NCBI RefSeq assembly: GCF_008107645.1
Contig: NZ_SDGY01000005.1
Span: 62,001-126,000 of the forward strand
Direction of reading: 5' to 3'
Source: Leuconostoc litchii
Lineage (GTDB): Bacteria; Bacillota; Bacilli; Lactobacillales; Lactobacillaceae
Length of the DNA stretch: 64,000 nt
Made by a program: the position numbers and the translations under genes. Every line of letters begins with the position of its first letter. The first letter of the stretch is position 1. The notes under the pieces are model-generated. The model ran no database searches and was not told the DNA's origin. It was given only the letters and a program-made list of their open reading frames with translations. Positions 36,530 through 45,890 of the stretch are shown here, in pieces.

Positions 36530-37795
36530 ATGACAACTGTGGAAAAGCTAACAGCTGAAGAAATAGAAGAAGCAAATCGAGTCTTATCAAAAGTAGTAAC
36601 GCATACGCCATTGGTATATGATGATTATTTGTCAAAAAAATACAAAGCAGATATTTATCTTAAAAGAGAAGACATGCAACGGGTACGTTCTTTTAAAATC
36701 CGCGGAGCCTACTATAATATCATTCAGACAGAGAAAGAAAAGCTAAATAATGGCGTTGTTGCTGCATCAGCTGGAAACCATGCACAAGGCGTAGCTGATA
36801 CTTGTCATAATTTAAAAATACAAGCAACTATTTTTATGCCTGTAACTACGCCGAATCAAAAAGTTGAAGCTGTTAAACGTTTTGGTAGTCAATACGTGAC
36901 AATTATTCTAGTAGGAGATACGTTTGATGAGGCGCAAAGTGCTGCATTTGAATATACTAAAAAACATAATATGTTTTTTGTGGCTCCTTTTGATGATCGT
37001 CGCACAATGGCTGGACAAGGCACAGTGGCTGTTGAAATATTTGAAGATGCTGCAGACAAAAATATTAATGTTGACTATTTGATTGCTTCCGTTGGTGGTG
37101 GTGGATTGATTGGTGGGTTGTCGACTTACACGAAGAAAGTATCACCACAAACAACAGTGGTTGGAGTAGAACCGCAAACTGCACAATCAATGCAAGCTGC
37201 TTTCCAAGCAAAAAGGCCAATAACTGTTGACCATATTGATCATTTTGTTGACGGTGCTGCCGTTGCACGTGTTAGCCAATTTACCTACAATCAAGCACAA
37301 CAGTATGTTGACAAATTACTAGGCATTCCAGAAGGTAAAGTGGCTCAGTCAGTTCTGGATTTATATACTTATGAAGCAATTGTAGCTGAGCCAGCAGGAG
37401 CAATGCCGATAGCTAGTTTAGATTTTATGGCCGATGATATCGTTGAAAAAACTGTAGTTTTGGTTATCTCGGGCGGAAACAACGATATTGGTCGTATGCA
37501 AGAAATGGAACAGAAAGCGCTGATGTATAAAGGACGTCAACAGTTTTATTTGGTTGAATTCCCTCAGCGACCAGGAGCGTTACGTCAATTTGTAAACAAT
37601 GTTTTGGGTCCCAAGGACGATATTACTCGTTTTGAGTATACAAAAAAATTAAATTCTGAGATGGGTTCTGTTATGGTAGGTGTCTTATTAGGTGCAGAAA
37701 CAAATGTTGATGACCTAACAGAACGCTTGGCAGCGTTCTTTCCAAAATATATTAACCTGCAAGAGAACACGGTACTGTTTAATATGCTTGTTTAG
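36530..37795 (+). CDS. ilvA: Threonine dehydratase (biosynthetic, IlvA)
   Basis: Pyridoxal-phosphate enzyme deaminating threonine to 2-oxobutyrate for isoleucine, 421 residues. The PLP lysine lies in RSFKIRGAY at about 52-60, the phosphate loop in SVGGGGLIGG at about 183-192, and a C-terminal ACT-like domain begins at about 330 (QFYLVEFPQRPGALRQF). It is the single-ACT form, as in Bacillus. I start at 36530, nine bases after GGAG; an ATG at 36521 abuts that site. No ilvD is present in the window, so the pathway is completed elsewhere or not at all. Confidence 0.94.
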   Translation: MTTVEKLTAEEIEEANRVLSKVVTHTPLVYDDYLSKKYKADIYLKREDMQRVRSFKIRGAYYNIIQTEKEKLNNGVVAASAGNHAQGVADTCHNLKIQATIFMPVTTPNQKVEAVKRFGSQYVTIILVGDTFDEAQSAAFEYTKKHNMFFVAPFDDRRTMAGQGTVAVEIFEDAADKNINVDYLIASVGGGGLIGGLSTYTKKVSPQTTVVGVEPQTAQSMQAAFQAKRPITVDHIDHFVDGAAVARVSQFTYNQAQQYVDKLLGIPEGKVAQSVLDLYTYEAIVAEPAGAMPIASLDFMADDIVEKTVVLVISGGNNDIGRMQEMEQKALMYKGRQQFYLVEFPQRPGALRQFVNNVLGPKDDITRFEYTKKLNSEMGSVMVGVLLGAETNVDDLTERLAAFFPKYINLQENTVLFNMLV

Positions 37796-37801
37796 GCAAA
37801 G

Positions 37802-37836
37802 AAAAAAACTTGATTTATTTCAAATCAAGTTTTTAT
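37802..37836. terminator. Bidirectional terminator between ilvA and ridA
   Basis: AAAAACTTGATTT / AAATCAAGTTTTT with a five-base loop, flanked by A-run and T-run, between convergent genes. Confidence 0.92.
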
Positions 37837-38225
37837 TTCATAGCAGTAATTTCAATTTCTAGTTTAGCATTTTTAGGTAAAGCAGCTACTTGGATGGCTG
37901 AACGTGCCGGGAACTCTTCAATAGAAGTAGTTTCGAAGTATTTTGCGTAGATTTCATTAACTAAGGCAAAATCAGCAATATCATCGAAGAATAAACCAGC
38001 TTTTACGATATCATTTCTTGAAAATTCGGCTTCATGTAAGATATTATCAATGTTTTCAAAAATTTGATGTGCTTGTTCAGCTGTTGTAGATCCAGCAAAT
38101 TCATCTGTTTCAGGATTTATTCCAATTTGTCCCGAAATATATAACGTGTTGTTATTTTGAATAGCTTGTGAATAGGGACCAAGTGCTTTCGGTGCTTTAG
38201 TAGTTGCAACGACTTTCTTTGACAT
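37833..38225 (-). CDS. ridA: RidA family 2-iminobutanoate/2-iminopropanoate deaminase
   Basis: Cytoplasmic trimeric enzyme that hydrolyses reactive enamines made by PLP enzymes such as IlvA. The 130-residue protein has the family stretch APKALGPYSQAI at about 9-20, SGQIGINP at about 31-38 and the catalytic Arg in FPARSAIQVAALP at about 103-115. It lies tail to tail with ilvA, a meaningful pairing because RidA detoxifies IlvA intermediates. GGAGGAC precedes the ATG on the minus strand. Confidence 0.93.
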   Translation of the reverse strand: MSKKVVATTKAPKALGPYSQAIQNNNTLYISGQIGINPETDEFAGSTTAEQAHQIFENIDNILHEAEFSRNDIVKAGLFFDDIADFALVNEIYAKYFETTSIEEFPARSAIQVAALPKNAKLEIEITAMK

Positions 38226-38324
38226 GAATAATGTCCTCCTGTCTGATATTTTAATCTAAAAATCTATATTATGCAATGTTTGTGGAATGAAAAAACGAAA
38301 AAATGAGAATACATAGGAATAATT

Positions 38325-39251
38325 ATGACGTATAAATTAGCAATATTAAAAGGTGATAAAATAGCAGGCGATGTCATTGACAATGCGCTAAATATTGTAA
38401 AACAAATAGTAAAACCGGAAGTTGATTTTGATGTGATTACCTTACCTTTTGGAGAGAATGCAATACGCTTATTTGGTGAACCATTGCCGAATCAAACATT
38501 ACGTGAGTTAAAAAAGTATGATGCTATTTTGATTGGATTACTTGATTTCGATTCCTGGGATAGCAGTCTATTTAGTGCTAAGGAAGCACTGATTGCATTA
38601 AAAAAGTTTTTAAACATTAAGGTTGAATGGAAAACAATCAAAATTTCGGATAAACAAATCAATGATTCACCATTGAAATATGATGTGGCGAAAAACACAG
38701 ACTTTGTGATTGTCCAAGGTGTTGAATCTTTTTCTGATTTGATTGATGGAAATAGTGTGCTAGAAGATTATGCTCAAGATATAATAACGTATGAGCAGCG
38801 AGAGGTTGAACAAGTTATTACAGCGGGATTTGAACTGGCAATGAGACGTCAAAAACATGTGACGGTTGTTACTGGATTTGATGCATTCGAGACTTCCAAG
38901 TTTTGGGCATCAGTAGCTGAAAGAGTCTCTCAATCCTATCCCGAGGTTGTTGTGAAATATGATTTAGCTACTGAAATTACATCTTGTATTCTTCAACGAC
39001 CAGCTAATCTAGATGTCGTTATAGTGCCTAGGTGGATTGATCATATGGTGAACCAAGAGGCACAACAAATTACTGGATTACCAGCTCTAATTCCAGTAAC
39101 GATGAAGAATAGCAAAAATCAGCTTTTATATGAATTACCTCATATTCATCATAATTTGGAAATGTTGAAACTCATGGAAAAGGAATTGGTTAAATTTATT
39201 CTAAAAGAATACTTAAATCGACCAGATTTACTTGACGAAATTGGTGTGTGA
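38325..39251 (+). CDS. Isopropylmalate/isocitrate dehydrogenase-like protein lacking active-site residues
   Basis: The 308-residue chain follows the LeuB fold order: N-terminal LKGDKIAGDVI (family GDGIGPEV), LFGEPLPNQTLRELKKYDAILIG, SPLK at about 117, FELAMRRQKHVTVVTG and a C-terminal ITGLPALIPV. Active-site positions are changed. The family's K-A-N after VTxVDK is replaced by GFDAF, the metal Asp segment GDILSDE reads IDHMVNQE, and the arginine triad LRPAR is absent. It is also shorter than the usual 345-360 residues. It is probably a non-catalytic or repurposed paralogue. GGAAT-type weak ribosome binding site. Confidence 0.7.
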   Translation: MTYKLAILKGDKIAGDVIDNALNIVKQIVKPEVDFDVITLPFGENAIRLFGEPLPNQTLRELKKYDAILIGLLDFDSWDSSLFSAKEALIALKKFLNIKVEWKTIKISDKQINDSPLKYDVAKNTDFVIVQGVESFSDLIDGNSVLEDYAQDIITYEQREVEQVITAGFELAMRRQKHVTVVTGFDAFETSKFWASVAERVSQSYPEVVVKYDLATEITSCILQRPANLDVVIVPRWIDHMVNQEAQQITGLPALIPVTMKNSKNQLLYELPHIHHNLEMLKLMEKELVKFILKEYLNRPDLLDEIGV

Positions 39252-39263
39252 ACACCTTTTTTA
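39243..39263 (+). terminator. Terminator overlapping the stop codon of the LeuB-like gene
   Basis: GGTGT-GTGA-ACACC followed by TTTTTTATTT; the TGA stop codon is in the loop. Confidence 0.75.
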
Positions 39264-39355
39264 TTTGTCATGTAAAAATGTATGATCAATAAATTAATGT
39301 TTTGAATGGGTCGCTGTTTGGTATAATAAAGATATCTTAAAATTGGAGTGAAAAC

Positions 39356-40168
39356 ATGTCAGAAATAAAAATTGTATCTATCGATATTGATGGCACATTG
39401 ATTAATGATGAGCGTCAAATTCCGGCAGATGTTAAAGCTACAATTCATAGAGCACTGGAGCAAGGTGTTAAGATTGTTATTACAACAGGTCGACCATTGC
39501 CAGGAGTTCAAAACATACTAGATGAATTGGGAATTGAGGGTAGTGATCAGTATGTTATTACTCATAATGGTGGTTTGATGCAAACAGCTGATGGTTCACG
39601 CATATTATTCCATGCTTCATTGGATCTGGCTGAGTATAAAGAACTGAATTCCTTTATGAGTGAACAAAACACCTATATTCAGGTTGAAGATCAGCTGGCA
39701 GCCTATACAACTAATCATTTGATACATCGTTGGGCTAGTTATGAGAATGCTCTTGTTAATTTGCCATTACACGTTGTTAACGATGATGATAAACTACAAA
39801 ATATTGAAATTATCAAGGGTATTGCAAATGCAGAATCAGATGAGTTGGATGATGTTCAAGCGAAAGTGCCCGCCAGTATTTTGGATAAAATGTCGGTAAT
39901 ACGCTCAACTGCTAACAACTTAGAGTTTATTAATAAAAATGCTTCAAAAGGTAACGCACTTTCAGCCCTTGCTGAAGTTTTGAACATTGATATCAAAAAT
40001 ACGATGGCTATTGGTGATCAAGAGAATGATTTTTCAATGATTGAACGTGCAGGATTAGGTGTAGCTATGGGTAATGCAATTGAAAAAATAAAGCAAGTAG
40101 CCGATGTTGAAACTGACACTAATAATAATTCTGGTGTAGCTAGAGCACTAGAAGATTATGTTCTCTAA
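39356..40168 (+). CDS. Cof-type HAD superfamily phosphatase
   Basis: Cytoplasmic sugar-phosphate or flavin phosphatase-like hydrolase of 270 residues. HAD motif I is DIDGTL at about 9-14, motif II TTGRPL at about 43-48, motif III Lys in NASKGNAL at about 196-203 and motif IV GDQENDFSMI at about 220-229. The IIB cap lies between. A promoter with TATAAT near 39323 and GGAG before the ATG indicate a single-gene unit. Substrate not predictable. Confidence 0.9.
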   Translation: MSEIKIVSIDIDGTLINDERQIPADVKATIHRALEQGVKIVITTGRPLPGVQNILDELGIEGSDQYVITHNGGLMQTADGSRILFHASLDLAEYKELNSFMSEQNTYIQVEDQLAAYTTNHLIHRWASYENALVNLPLHVVNDDDKLQNIEIIKGIANAESDELDDVQAKVPASILDKMSVIRSTANNLEFINKNASKGNALSALAEVLNIDIKNTMAIGDQENDFSMIERAGLGVAMGNAIEKIKQVADVETDTNNNSGVARALEDYVL

Positions 40169-40208
40169 AACAAAAATATTTTAATTATTGAAAATTCTGT
40201 TATTATTT

Positions 40209-40221
40209 ATGTAAATTACAT
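40209..40221. promoter_or_regulatory. Perfect palindrome upstream of tpx
   Basis: ATGTAA-A-TTACAT, a 13-base perfect palindrome about 45 bases before the tpx start codon. Its place suggests an operator, perhaps for an oxidative stress or metal regulator; it does not match a box I can name with confidence. Confidence 0.4.
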
Positions 40222-40264
40222 AACTTAGATAAACTGTATTAGACATGAGCCAAGGAGGCAAAAA

Positions 40265-40762
40265 ATGAACGTTCTATTAAATGGTGATAAAGTTGCGTTA
40301 GAGGGTGATCCAATTAAAGTTGGTGATAAAATTCCTCATTTTAAACTAGTTGATCAAAACGACGAAAAAGTTAAAACGGCTGATTTATTAGGGAAAGTTA
40401 CTTTAATTTCTGTTGTGCCTGATTTGAATACTGATATTTGCTCATTGCAGACACGACGGTTTAACCAATCTGTAGATCAATATAGTGACGTTAATTTTAT
40501 AACAATTTCAACAAATACGGTTGATGAACAACGTAATTGGTGTGCGGCAGAAGGTGTGCACAATTTGCGTATGTTGTCTGATGAGCAAGAGTCTTTTGGC
40601 TATGCAACAAAATTATACGTCCCAGATACAGGTTTTGATACACGTTCAATTTTTATTATAGATGCTTCTGGTACCGTTCTTTATTCACAAATCGTACCAG
40701 AAATATCTGATGAACCAGATTACGATGCAGCTTTGGCAGCCTTATCACAAATTATTGCATAA
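40265..40762 (+). CDS. tpx: Thiol peroxidase (atypical 2-Cys peroxiredoxin, Tpx)
   Basis: Thioredoxin-dependent reduction of hydrogen peroxide and alkyl peroxides, 165 residues. The peroxidatic Cys is in TDICSLQTRRF at about 56-66 and the resolving Cys in NWCAAEGV at about 92-99, the Tpx spacing. A family-typical Arg in RSIFIIDASG is visible. AAGGAGG precedes the ATG. It is a single-gene unit with a palindromic candidate operator upstream. Confidence 0.94.
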   Translation: MNVLLNGDKVALEGDPIKVGDKIPHFKLVDQNDEKVKTADLLGKVTLISVVPDLNTDICSLQTRRFNQSVDQYSDVNFITISTNTVDEQRNWCAAEGVHNLRMLSDEQESFGYATKLYVPDTGFDTRSIFIIDASGTVLYSQIVPEISDEPDYDAALAALSQIIA

Positions 40763-40865
40763 TATCTGTTTAAAACTTGTGATAAGACCTGTTTTTAAAT
40801 GTTTTTTTTGGTAAAATGGATACAGTAAGTATTGCATAGTTACCTATAAAAATTCGGAGTTAGAC

Positions 40866-41846
40866 ATGCCAGAACCTAAATTGAAACTTTTTTCATTGAG
40901 CTCAAACGAACCACTTGCACAAAAAATTGCTGATTCGGTAGGGGTTCCTTTGAGTCGTATTTCTGTTAAACGTTTTGCGGATGGCGAAGTACAAATCAAC
41001 ATTGAGGAAAGTATTCGTGGTGATAATGTTTTTGTTATTCAATCAACTTCAGCACCTGTGAACGATAATTTGATGGAACTATTAATTATGATTGATGCTT
41101 TGCGTCGTGCAAGTGCCAATCAAATTAATGTTGTTTTGCCTTATTATGGTTACGCGCGTCAAGATCGTAAAGCCCGTTCACGTGAGCCTATTACAGCTAA
41201 GTTAGTAGCCAATATGCTAGAACGTGCAGGAGCAACACGCGTGCTAGCATTAGATCTTCATGCAGCGCAAATTCAAGGATTCTTTGATATTCCAATGGAT
41301 CATTTGCAAGGGGCACCTTTGCTAGCTGATTATCTAATCGAGTCTGGTATTGCTGATAAGAAAAATGCTGTTGTAGTTTCTCCTGATCATGGTGGTATGA
41401 CACGTGCCCGTAATTTAAATAACATGTTAGAGCTTGAATCTCCAGTAGCCGTGATTGATAAGCGACGTCCAAAACCTAATGTTGCTGAAGTTGGTAGCAT
41501 TGTTGGAGATGTTCAGGGTAAGACAGCTATCATGATTGACGATATGATTGATACAGCTGGAACAATAACGCAAGGCGCACAGCTTATTATGGAGCACGGT
41601 GCTAAGGAAGTGTATGTTGTTGCATCTCACGCTGTTTTCTCGGGCCCAGCAGTAGAACGTTTGCAAAATTCAGTATTTAAAAAAGTTATTTTGACAGATT
41701 CCATCAATCTTCCTGAAGAAAAGAAGTTTGAAAAGTTAGAAATTGTTTCTGTTGGAGAGTTAATTGGAGAAGCTATTCGTCGTATTAGTAACAATGAAGC
41801 AATCAGTTCTTTATTTAAAAATCGTTTCTATCGACGTACCCATTAA
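40866..41846 (+). CDS. prs: Ribose-phosphate pyrophosphokinase
   Basis: Makes PRPP from ribose 5-phosphate and ATP for nucleotide, His and Trp synthesis. The 326-residue protein shows the ATP region ([16 protein letters not shown] at about 37-52), the flexible loop [14 protein letters not shown] at about 98-111, the catalytic RARNLNN and the PRPP loop [10 protein letters not shown] at about 221-230. This is the class I enzyme. A TAAAAT box near 40812 and GGAG before the ATG are visible. A terminator follows. Confidence 0.96.
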   Translation: MPEPKLKLFSLSSNEPLAQKIADSVGVPLSRISVKRFADGEVQINIEESIRGDNVFVIQSTSAPVNDNLMELLIMIDALRRASANQINVVLPYYGYARQDRKARSREPITAKLVANMLERAGATRVLALDLHAAQIQGFFDIPMDHLQGAPLLADYLIESGIADKKNAVVVSPDHGGMTRARNLNNMLELESPVAVIDKRRPKPNVAEVGSIVGDVQGKTAIMIDDMIDTAGTITQGAQLIMEHGAKEVYVVASHAVFSGPAVERLQNSVFKKVILTDSINLPEEKKFEKLEIVSVGELIGEAIRRISNNEAISSLFKNRFYRRTH

Positions 41847-41866
41847 TTAAATATTAATGTATTTTA

Positions 41867-41895
41867 AAAAGAACAAGTTATTACTTGTTCTTTTC
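41867..41895 (+). terminator. Terminator after prs
   Basis: AAAAGAACAAGT-TATT-ACTTGTTCTTTT, perfect twelve-base stem ending in T. Confidence 0.88.
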
Positions 41896-41952
41896 GTTTA
41901 TCCAAAATGTTATAATGAAAAGAAACTACACATATACGATAGGAGTTCTGCC

Positions 41953-42660
41953 ATGAGTAAAGTATTAGTTGTGGACGACGAAAAACCGATTTCTGATATT
42001 ATTAAGTTCAATCTAACTAAAGAAGGCTATGATGTAGTGACAGCTGCGGATGGTCAAGAAGCATTAGATATGTATAATGATGAAAGTCCTGATTTGGTTT
42101 TATTAGATCAAATGTTGCCAGAAGTAGATGGTATTGAGGTACTACGTCAAATTCGTTCTAAGTCAGATATTCCTGTTATTATGGTAACAGCTAAGGATAG
42201 TGAGATTGATAAGGTTTTGGGGCTAGAAATGGGTGCTGACGATTATGTCACAAAACCATTTTCAAATCGTGAATTAGTGGCAAGAGTCAAGGCAAATTTA
42301 CGTAGTCGGAAATCAGTTTCACAGACTTCTGAGGAAACTTTTAACAGTACAGAGGATATTTACATAGGTGATTTAGTTATTCATCCACAGGCTTATATGG
42401 TGTCAAAGGATGGTGCTGACATTGAACTAACACATCGAGAATTTGAATTATTATATTACTTAGCGCAACACATTGGACAAGTGATGACGCGTGAACATTT
42501 GTTGCAACAAGTGTGGGGGTATGATTATTTCGGTGATGTACGAACAGTTGATGTTACGGTTCGTCGTTTACGTGAAAAAATCGAAGATAACCCTAGTCAT
42601 CCGAATTGGTTAGCTACACGTCGTGGCGTTGGTTATTATCTACGACCATCAGAAGAATAA
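41953..42660 (+). CDS. walR: Response regulator WalR (YycF)
   Basis: OmpR-type response regulator controlling wall hydrolase genes, 235 residues. Receiver domain 1-118 with acidic pair VVDDEKP, phospho-acceptor Asp in [12 protein letters not shown] (about position 53) and the switch Lys in VTKPF. The winged-helix effector domain follows at about 135-235 ([21 protein letters not shown]). I start at 41953 (AGGAGTTCTGCC upstream); an upstream in-frame ATG at 41857 overlaps the prs terminator. The order walR-walK-yycH-yycI-htrA is conserved, but the usual walJ (yycJ) gene is missing here. Confidence 0.95.
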   Translation: MSKVLVVDDEKPISDIIKFNLTKEGYDVVTAADGQEALDMYNDESPDLVLLDQMLPEVDGIEVLRQIRSKSDIPVIMVTAKDSEIDKVLGLEMGADDYVTKPFSNRELVARVKANLRSRKSVSQTSEETFNSTEDIYIGDLVIHPQAYMVSKDGADIELTHREFELLYYLAQHIGQVMTREHLLQQVWGYDYFGDVRTVDVTVRRLREKIEDNPSHPNWLATRRGVGYYLRPSEE

Positions 42661-42686
42661 ATTAAATTTAAGTTTACGCGTACATA
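42658..42686 (+). other. Hairpin + GTACATA module (copy 3, weak stem)
   Basis: After the walR stop codon, TAAATT (42658-42663) can pair with AGTTTA (42671-42676), a weak AT stem. It is followed by CGC and GTACATA (42680-42686), then the GAGGGG site. The stem is poorer than in the other copies; the octamer CGTACATA is exact. Confidence 0.4.
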
Positions 42687-42696
42687 AAGAGGGGAA

Positions 42697-42714
42697 ATGC
42701 TCGCAATTGGGCAT
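42697..42714 (+). other. Hairpin between ribosome binding site and start codon of walK
   Basis: ATGCTC-GCAATT-GGGCAT is a six-base stem (one G-U) with a six-base loop. GAGGGG lies two bases before it (42689-42694) and the walK ATG seven bases after it (42722). Removing the hairpin gives a normal nine-base spacing. Confidence 0.5.
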
Positions 42715-42721
42715 AACGAGA

Positions 42722-44587
42722 ATGACGTCAATTACTAAATTTTTCCAATCTATACGGTTTCGTATCACGCTAGTTTTTGTGCTACTAATGATCATTGCAC
42801 TCGAACTTTTGGGTGCTTTTTTCGTGCGCCAAATGGAGCGTCAAAACTTAAAAACTTTTCAACAGCAAATTACTCTACCCAAATATGTCACAGATCCGAT
42901 TACCACGGCTTTACGAAATAGCAATTCTGACGAAGGAAATCATGAAATCCAAGATGTTTTATCTGGGCTAAATAACACTAGTATAGAAGAAGTCCAAGTT
43001 ATTGATAAAACAGGAACAATTCGTGGGACCACTTCTGTGTCAGGTCAGCAAACGATTAGCCAAAAAACTACTGATATTAATGCTCAAAAAGCTTTAGCAG
43101 GTGACCAATCTTATGTCACAACTCGAACAATTAATGAAAACGGTGAACGTAAAGAATTAATGACGACACCGTTAGGTGTAACAACTGGACGTTTGAAGGA
43201 TGTGCCAGGTGTAATTGTTGTTAAAGCCAGTCTGTTACCAGTGTATAAAAATATTAATAATGTGATGCGATTGTTTATTATTGCGGGATTAATTGCACTG
43301 GTTGCTAGTGTGGCTCTGGCACTATTCTTAGCACGGACATTAACCAGACCAATTGAACAAATTAGTGAACAAACAGCTAAAATTGCTGATGGAGATTACT
43401 CGGTAGTTAATCATATATATGGTTCTGATGAGTTAAGTCAATTGGCTTTATCAGTAAATGATCTGTCGACACGTATCGAAGAATCTACAGAAACTGTTAA
43501 TGCAGAACGAAATCGATTAGATTCAGTTTTAACACATATGGCAGATGGGGTTTTAGCTGCCAACAGACGTGGTGAAGTAACTATTATTAATCAAGCAGCA
43601 GCAGATTTTGTTGGTGTTGATCGTGAAGCAGCAATCGGTCAAAATGTTGTGAGCCTTTTACGGTTAGATGGTAAACGTACTTTACGAGATATTCTAGAAA
43701 ACTTAGACGATTTTAGAGTGGATTTATCTGATGATAGCAAAGAACTATTAGTTCAAACTTATGTTTCACTCATTAAACGTCAATCTGGATTTATTTCAGG
43801 ACTTGTTGTAGTTTTACATAATATTACCGAGCAACAACGTATTGACTCTGAGCGTCGTATGTTTGTTTCTAATGTTTCACATGAATTGCGAACACCTTTG
43901 ACATCTGTTCGTTCATATGTTGACGCATTAGCAGAGGGTGCAATTGATGATCCTGACATGGCTAAGAATTTTTTAGGTGTCGTACAAGATGAGACACAAC
44001 GTATGATTAGAATGATTAATGATTTGTTGGAATTATCACGTCTGGATCAAGGTACGATGGAGGTTAAGCTTGAAGTCATTAATCTAAACAGTTTGTTTAA
44101 TTTTGTTTTGAATCGCTTTGATATGATTTTAGAGAGTGATGCTAAAAATGATCAAACTGCCACTAAGAATTACAATATTTTACGAGAGTTTACAAAAGAA
44201 GATGTTTGGGTTGAAGTCGATCCAGATAAGTTTACGCAAGTTTTAGATAATATTATGAACAACGCAGTTAAGTATTCACCTGATGGTGGTACCATTACAG
44301 CACGTCTCATAAAAACTAAGACACGTGCTATTTTGAGTATATCTGATCAAGGATTAGGGATCCCAAGAAAAGATTTGGACAGTATATTCAATAGATTCTT
44401 TAGAGTTGATAAATCAAGATCCAGGGCGCAAGGTGGTACCGGGCTGGGGTTGGCAATTTCTAAAGAGGTCGTTGAAAAGTTCAATGGTCGAATTTGGGTT
44501 GACTCAGTTGAAAACAAAGGTTCTACTTTCTACATTTCATTAGCATATGTTGATGAAGAACCGGAGGACGACTGGGATGCAGAATAA
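42722..44587 (+). CDS. walK: Sensor histidine kinase WalK (YycG)
   Basis: Essential sensor for WalR, about 621 residues. Two transmembrane segments (about 15-37 and 175-197) flank an extracellular sensor domain. HAMP (about 198-250), PAS (about 262-365), HisKA with phospho-His in SHELRTPL at about 385-392 and HATPase_c with NNAVKYSP, DQGLGIPR and GGTGLGL follow. The best ATG is 42722, although its only strong Shine-Dalgarno (GAGGGG) is 27 bases upstream beyond a small hairpin; an in-frame TTG at 42707 is an alternative. It overlaps yycH by eleven bases. Confidence 0.93.
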   Translation: MTSITKFFQSIRFRITLVFVLLMIIALELLGAFFVRQMERQNLKTFQQQITLPKYVTDPITTALRNSNSDEGNHEIQDVLSGLNNTSIEEVQVIDKTGTIRGTTSVSGQQTISQKTTDINAQKALAGDQSYVTTRTINENGERKELMTTPLGVTTGRLKDVPGVIVVKASLLPVYKNINNVMRLFIIAGLIALVASVALALFLARTLTRPIEQISEQTAKIADGDYSVVNHIYGSDELSQLALSVNDLSTRIEESTETVNAERNRLDSVLTHMADGVLAANRRGEVTIINQAAADFVGVDREAAIGQNVVSLLRLDGKRTLRDILENLDDFRVDLSDDSKELLVQTYVSLIKRQSGFISGLVVVLHNITEQQRIDSERRMFVSNVSHELRTPLTSVRSYVDALAEGAIDDPDMAKNFLGVVQDETQRMIRMINDLLELSRLDQGTMEVKLEVINLNSLFNFVLNRFDMILESDAKNDQTATKNYNILREFTKEDVWVEVDPDKFTQVLDNIMNNAVKYSPDGGTITARLIKTKTRAILSISDQGLGIPRKDLDSIFNRFFRVDKSRSRAQGGTGLGLAISKEVVEKFNGRIWVDSVENKGSTFYISLAYVDEEPEDDWDAE

Positions 44588-45866
44588 TAGATTACTCCAA
44601 AGCGTTTTGATTAACGTGGTATTAACTGTTTCCATCATAATATCTATTGTATTAACAGCGTTGATATTCTTATCTGCTGGGAATCAAGAGGCTCCGACGC
44701 AAACAGAACAGCAGTCGCAGCAAGTGTCAGAATTATTTAGACCAACGAACTATATTGTGAACGATAAAAACGGTGCGCAACATCTAGTCATGCATGCTAC
44801 AAATGCTCAATACAAAAGTATTCATCAATATTTAGCAAATGCAAGACTGACTAATCCATTACAACAAAAGGTGACAAATGCTCAAATAAAAAAAGTATTG
44901 AATATTAAACAAGCAGCTGTATATCATTACCCAGATGTAATCCCTATTGCATATTTTAATTCTTACTATTCTCAACGCGTATCAACACGTAAAAGTTTTA
45001 ATTTTGATTATGTAGTTGTGCCACTGGCTGATAATAAACGAGCGTATTTTGTTAATACACAATCTAAAAAAATTACAACAGTTGATATTAGTAATATCAA
45101 TGCATCAAAAGCTTGGCAAGTTGCTGGGAAATTACCCAAAGCACTGACTGTGAATTTTAAAGTTGTTAATGATCATGTTATGCTGAACTACCCTACCAGT
45201 TTTAAATTACCGGTTTATTCTTACCTTGTGAATCGCAGAGATCCAACAACCTACGTGTCGACACTTTTGGGTACAACGAATCAACTTAAAAAAACAACTG
45301 AAGGAAATAAAACAATCTATACTAATAAATATAGTAATCAACAGATTATTTATGATTCGGATTTAGAAACAGTGACCTTCACAGATAACCGAACTACTGG
45401 TACTCTGAAGCGAAGTTATTATAATCGTTTAAACATTGGTTTTTCACAAATTAATTTGTTGCAACTGGACTTGTCGGACACTCGTTTTTATCAAAGTAGA
45501 AACAATGGTCAGGACGTTACGTATCGAACATTTGTAGAGGGCTTACCTGTTTATTATCAATCCAAAAGTGGTGCTATTCACATGGCATTGGATAAATATG
45601 GTAATTTGACTAGTACTTATTCATTAAATGAGCTTGGTGTTCCGGTACCGAATAATCAACCCAAAGTTACTTTGCCAAAAGCAGCTGATGTATTGTCTCG
45701 ATTAAAACATGCTGGTGTGAAAAGTAGTGAATATTACTCGATTGCACCGGGATACGAATGGTTATCTAATAAGGAAAACAATGTTTCTGTTAATATGCAA
45801 CCCACTTGGATGGTTGAAACGTCGAAGGGGTGGGCGAGTGTAGATACTTTTTTGTCAGGTAGATAG
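44577..45866 (+). CDS. yycH: WalRK regulator YycH
   Basis: Membrane-anchored extracytoplasmic protein that, with YycI, modulates WalK. The 429-residue protein has one N-terminal membrane segment (about 8-30) and a long extracellular part with three-domain YycH character. I start at 44577 because GGAGG lies ten bases upstream, inside the walK end; this ATG overlaps walK. Identification rests on position, size and membrane topology; sequence conservation in this family is low. Confidence 0.85.
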   Translation: MQNNRLLQSVLINVVLTVSIIISIVLTALIFLSAGNQEAPTQTEQQSQQVSELFRPTNYIVNDKNGAQHLVMHATNAQYKSIHQYLANARLTNPLQQKVTNAQIKKVLNIKQAAVYHYPDVIPIAYFNSYYSQRVSTRKSFNFDYVVVPLADNKRAYFVNTQSKKITTVDISNINASKAWQVAGKLPKALTVNFKVVNDHVMLNYPTSFKLPVYSYLVNRRDPTTYVSTLLGTTNQLKKTTEGNKTIYTNKYSNQQIIYDSDLETVTFTDNRTTGTLKRSYYNRLNIGFSQINLLQLDLSDTRFYQSRNNGQDVTYRTFVEGLPVYYQSKSGAIHMALDKYGNLTSTYSLNELGVPVPNNQPKVTLPKAADVLSRLKHAGVKSSEYYSIAPGYEWLSNKENNVSVNMQPTWMVETSKGWASVDTFLSGR

Positions 45867-45890
45867 TCACAAAATTAAGGAAGGAGAAGT

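Noticed and set aside
41857-41952. 32-residue N-terminal extension of WalR
   Set aside because: It overlaps the prs terminator and precedes a perfect receiver-domain start that has its own AGGAG.
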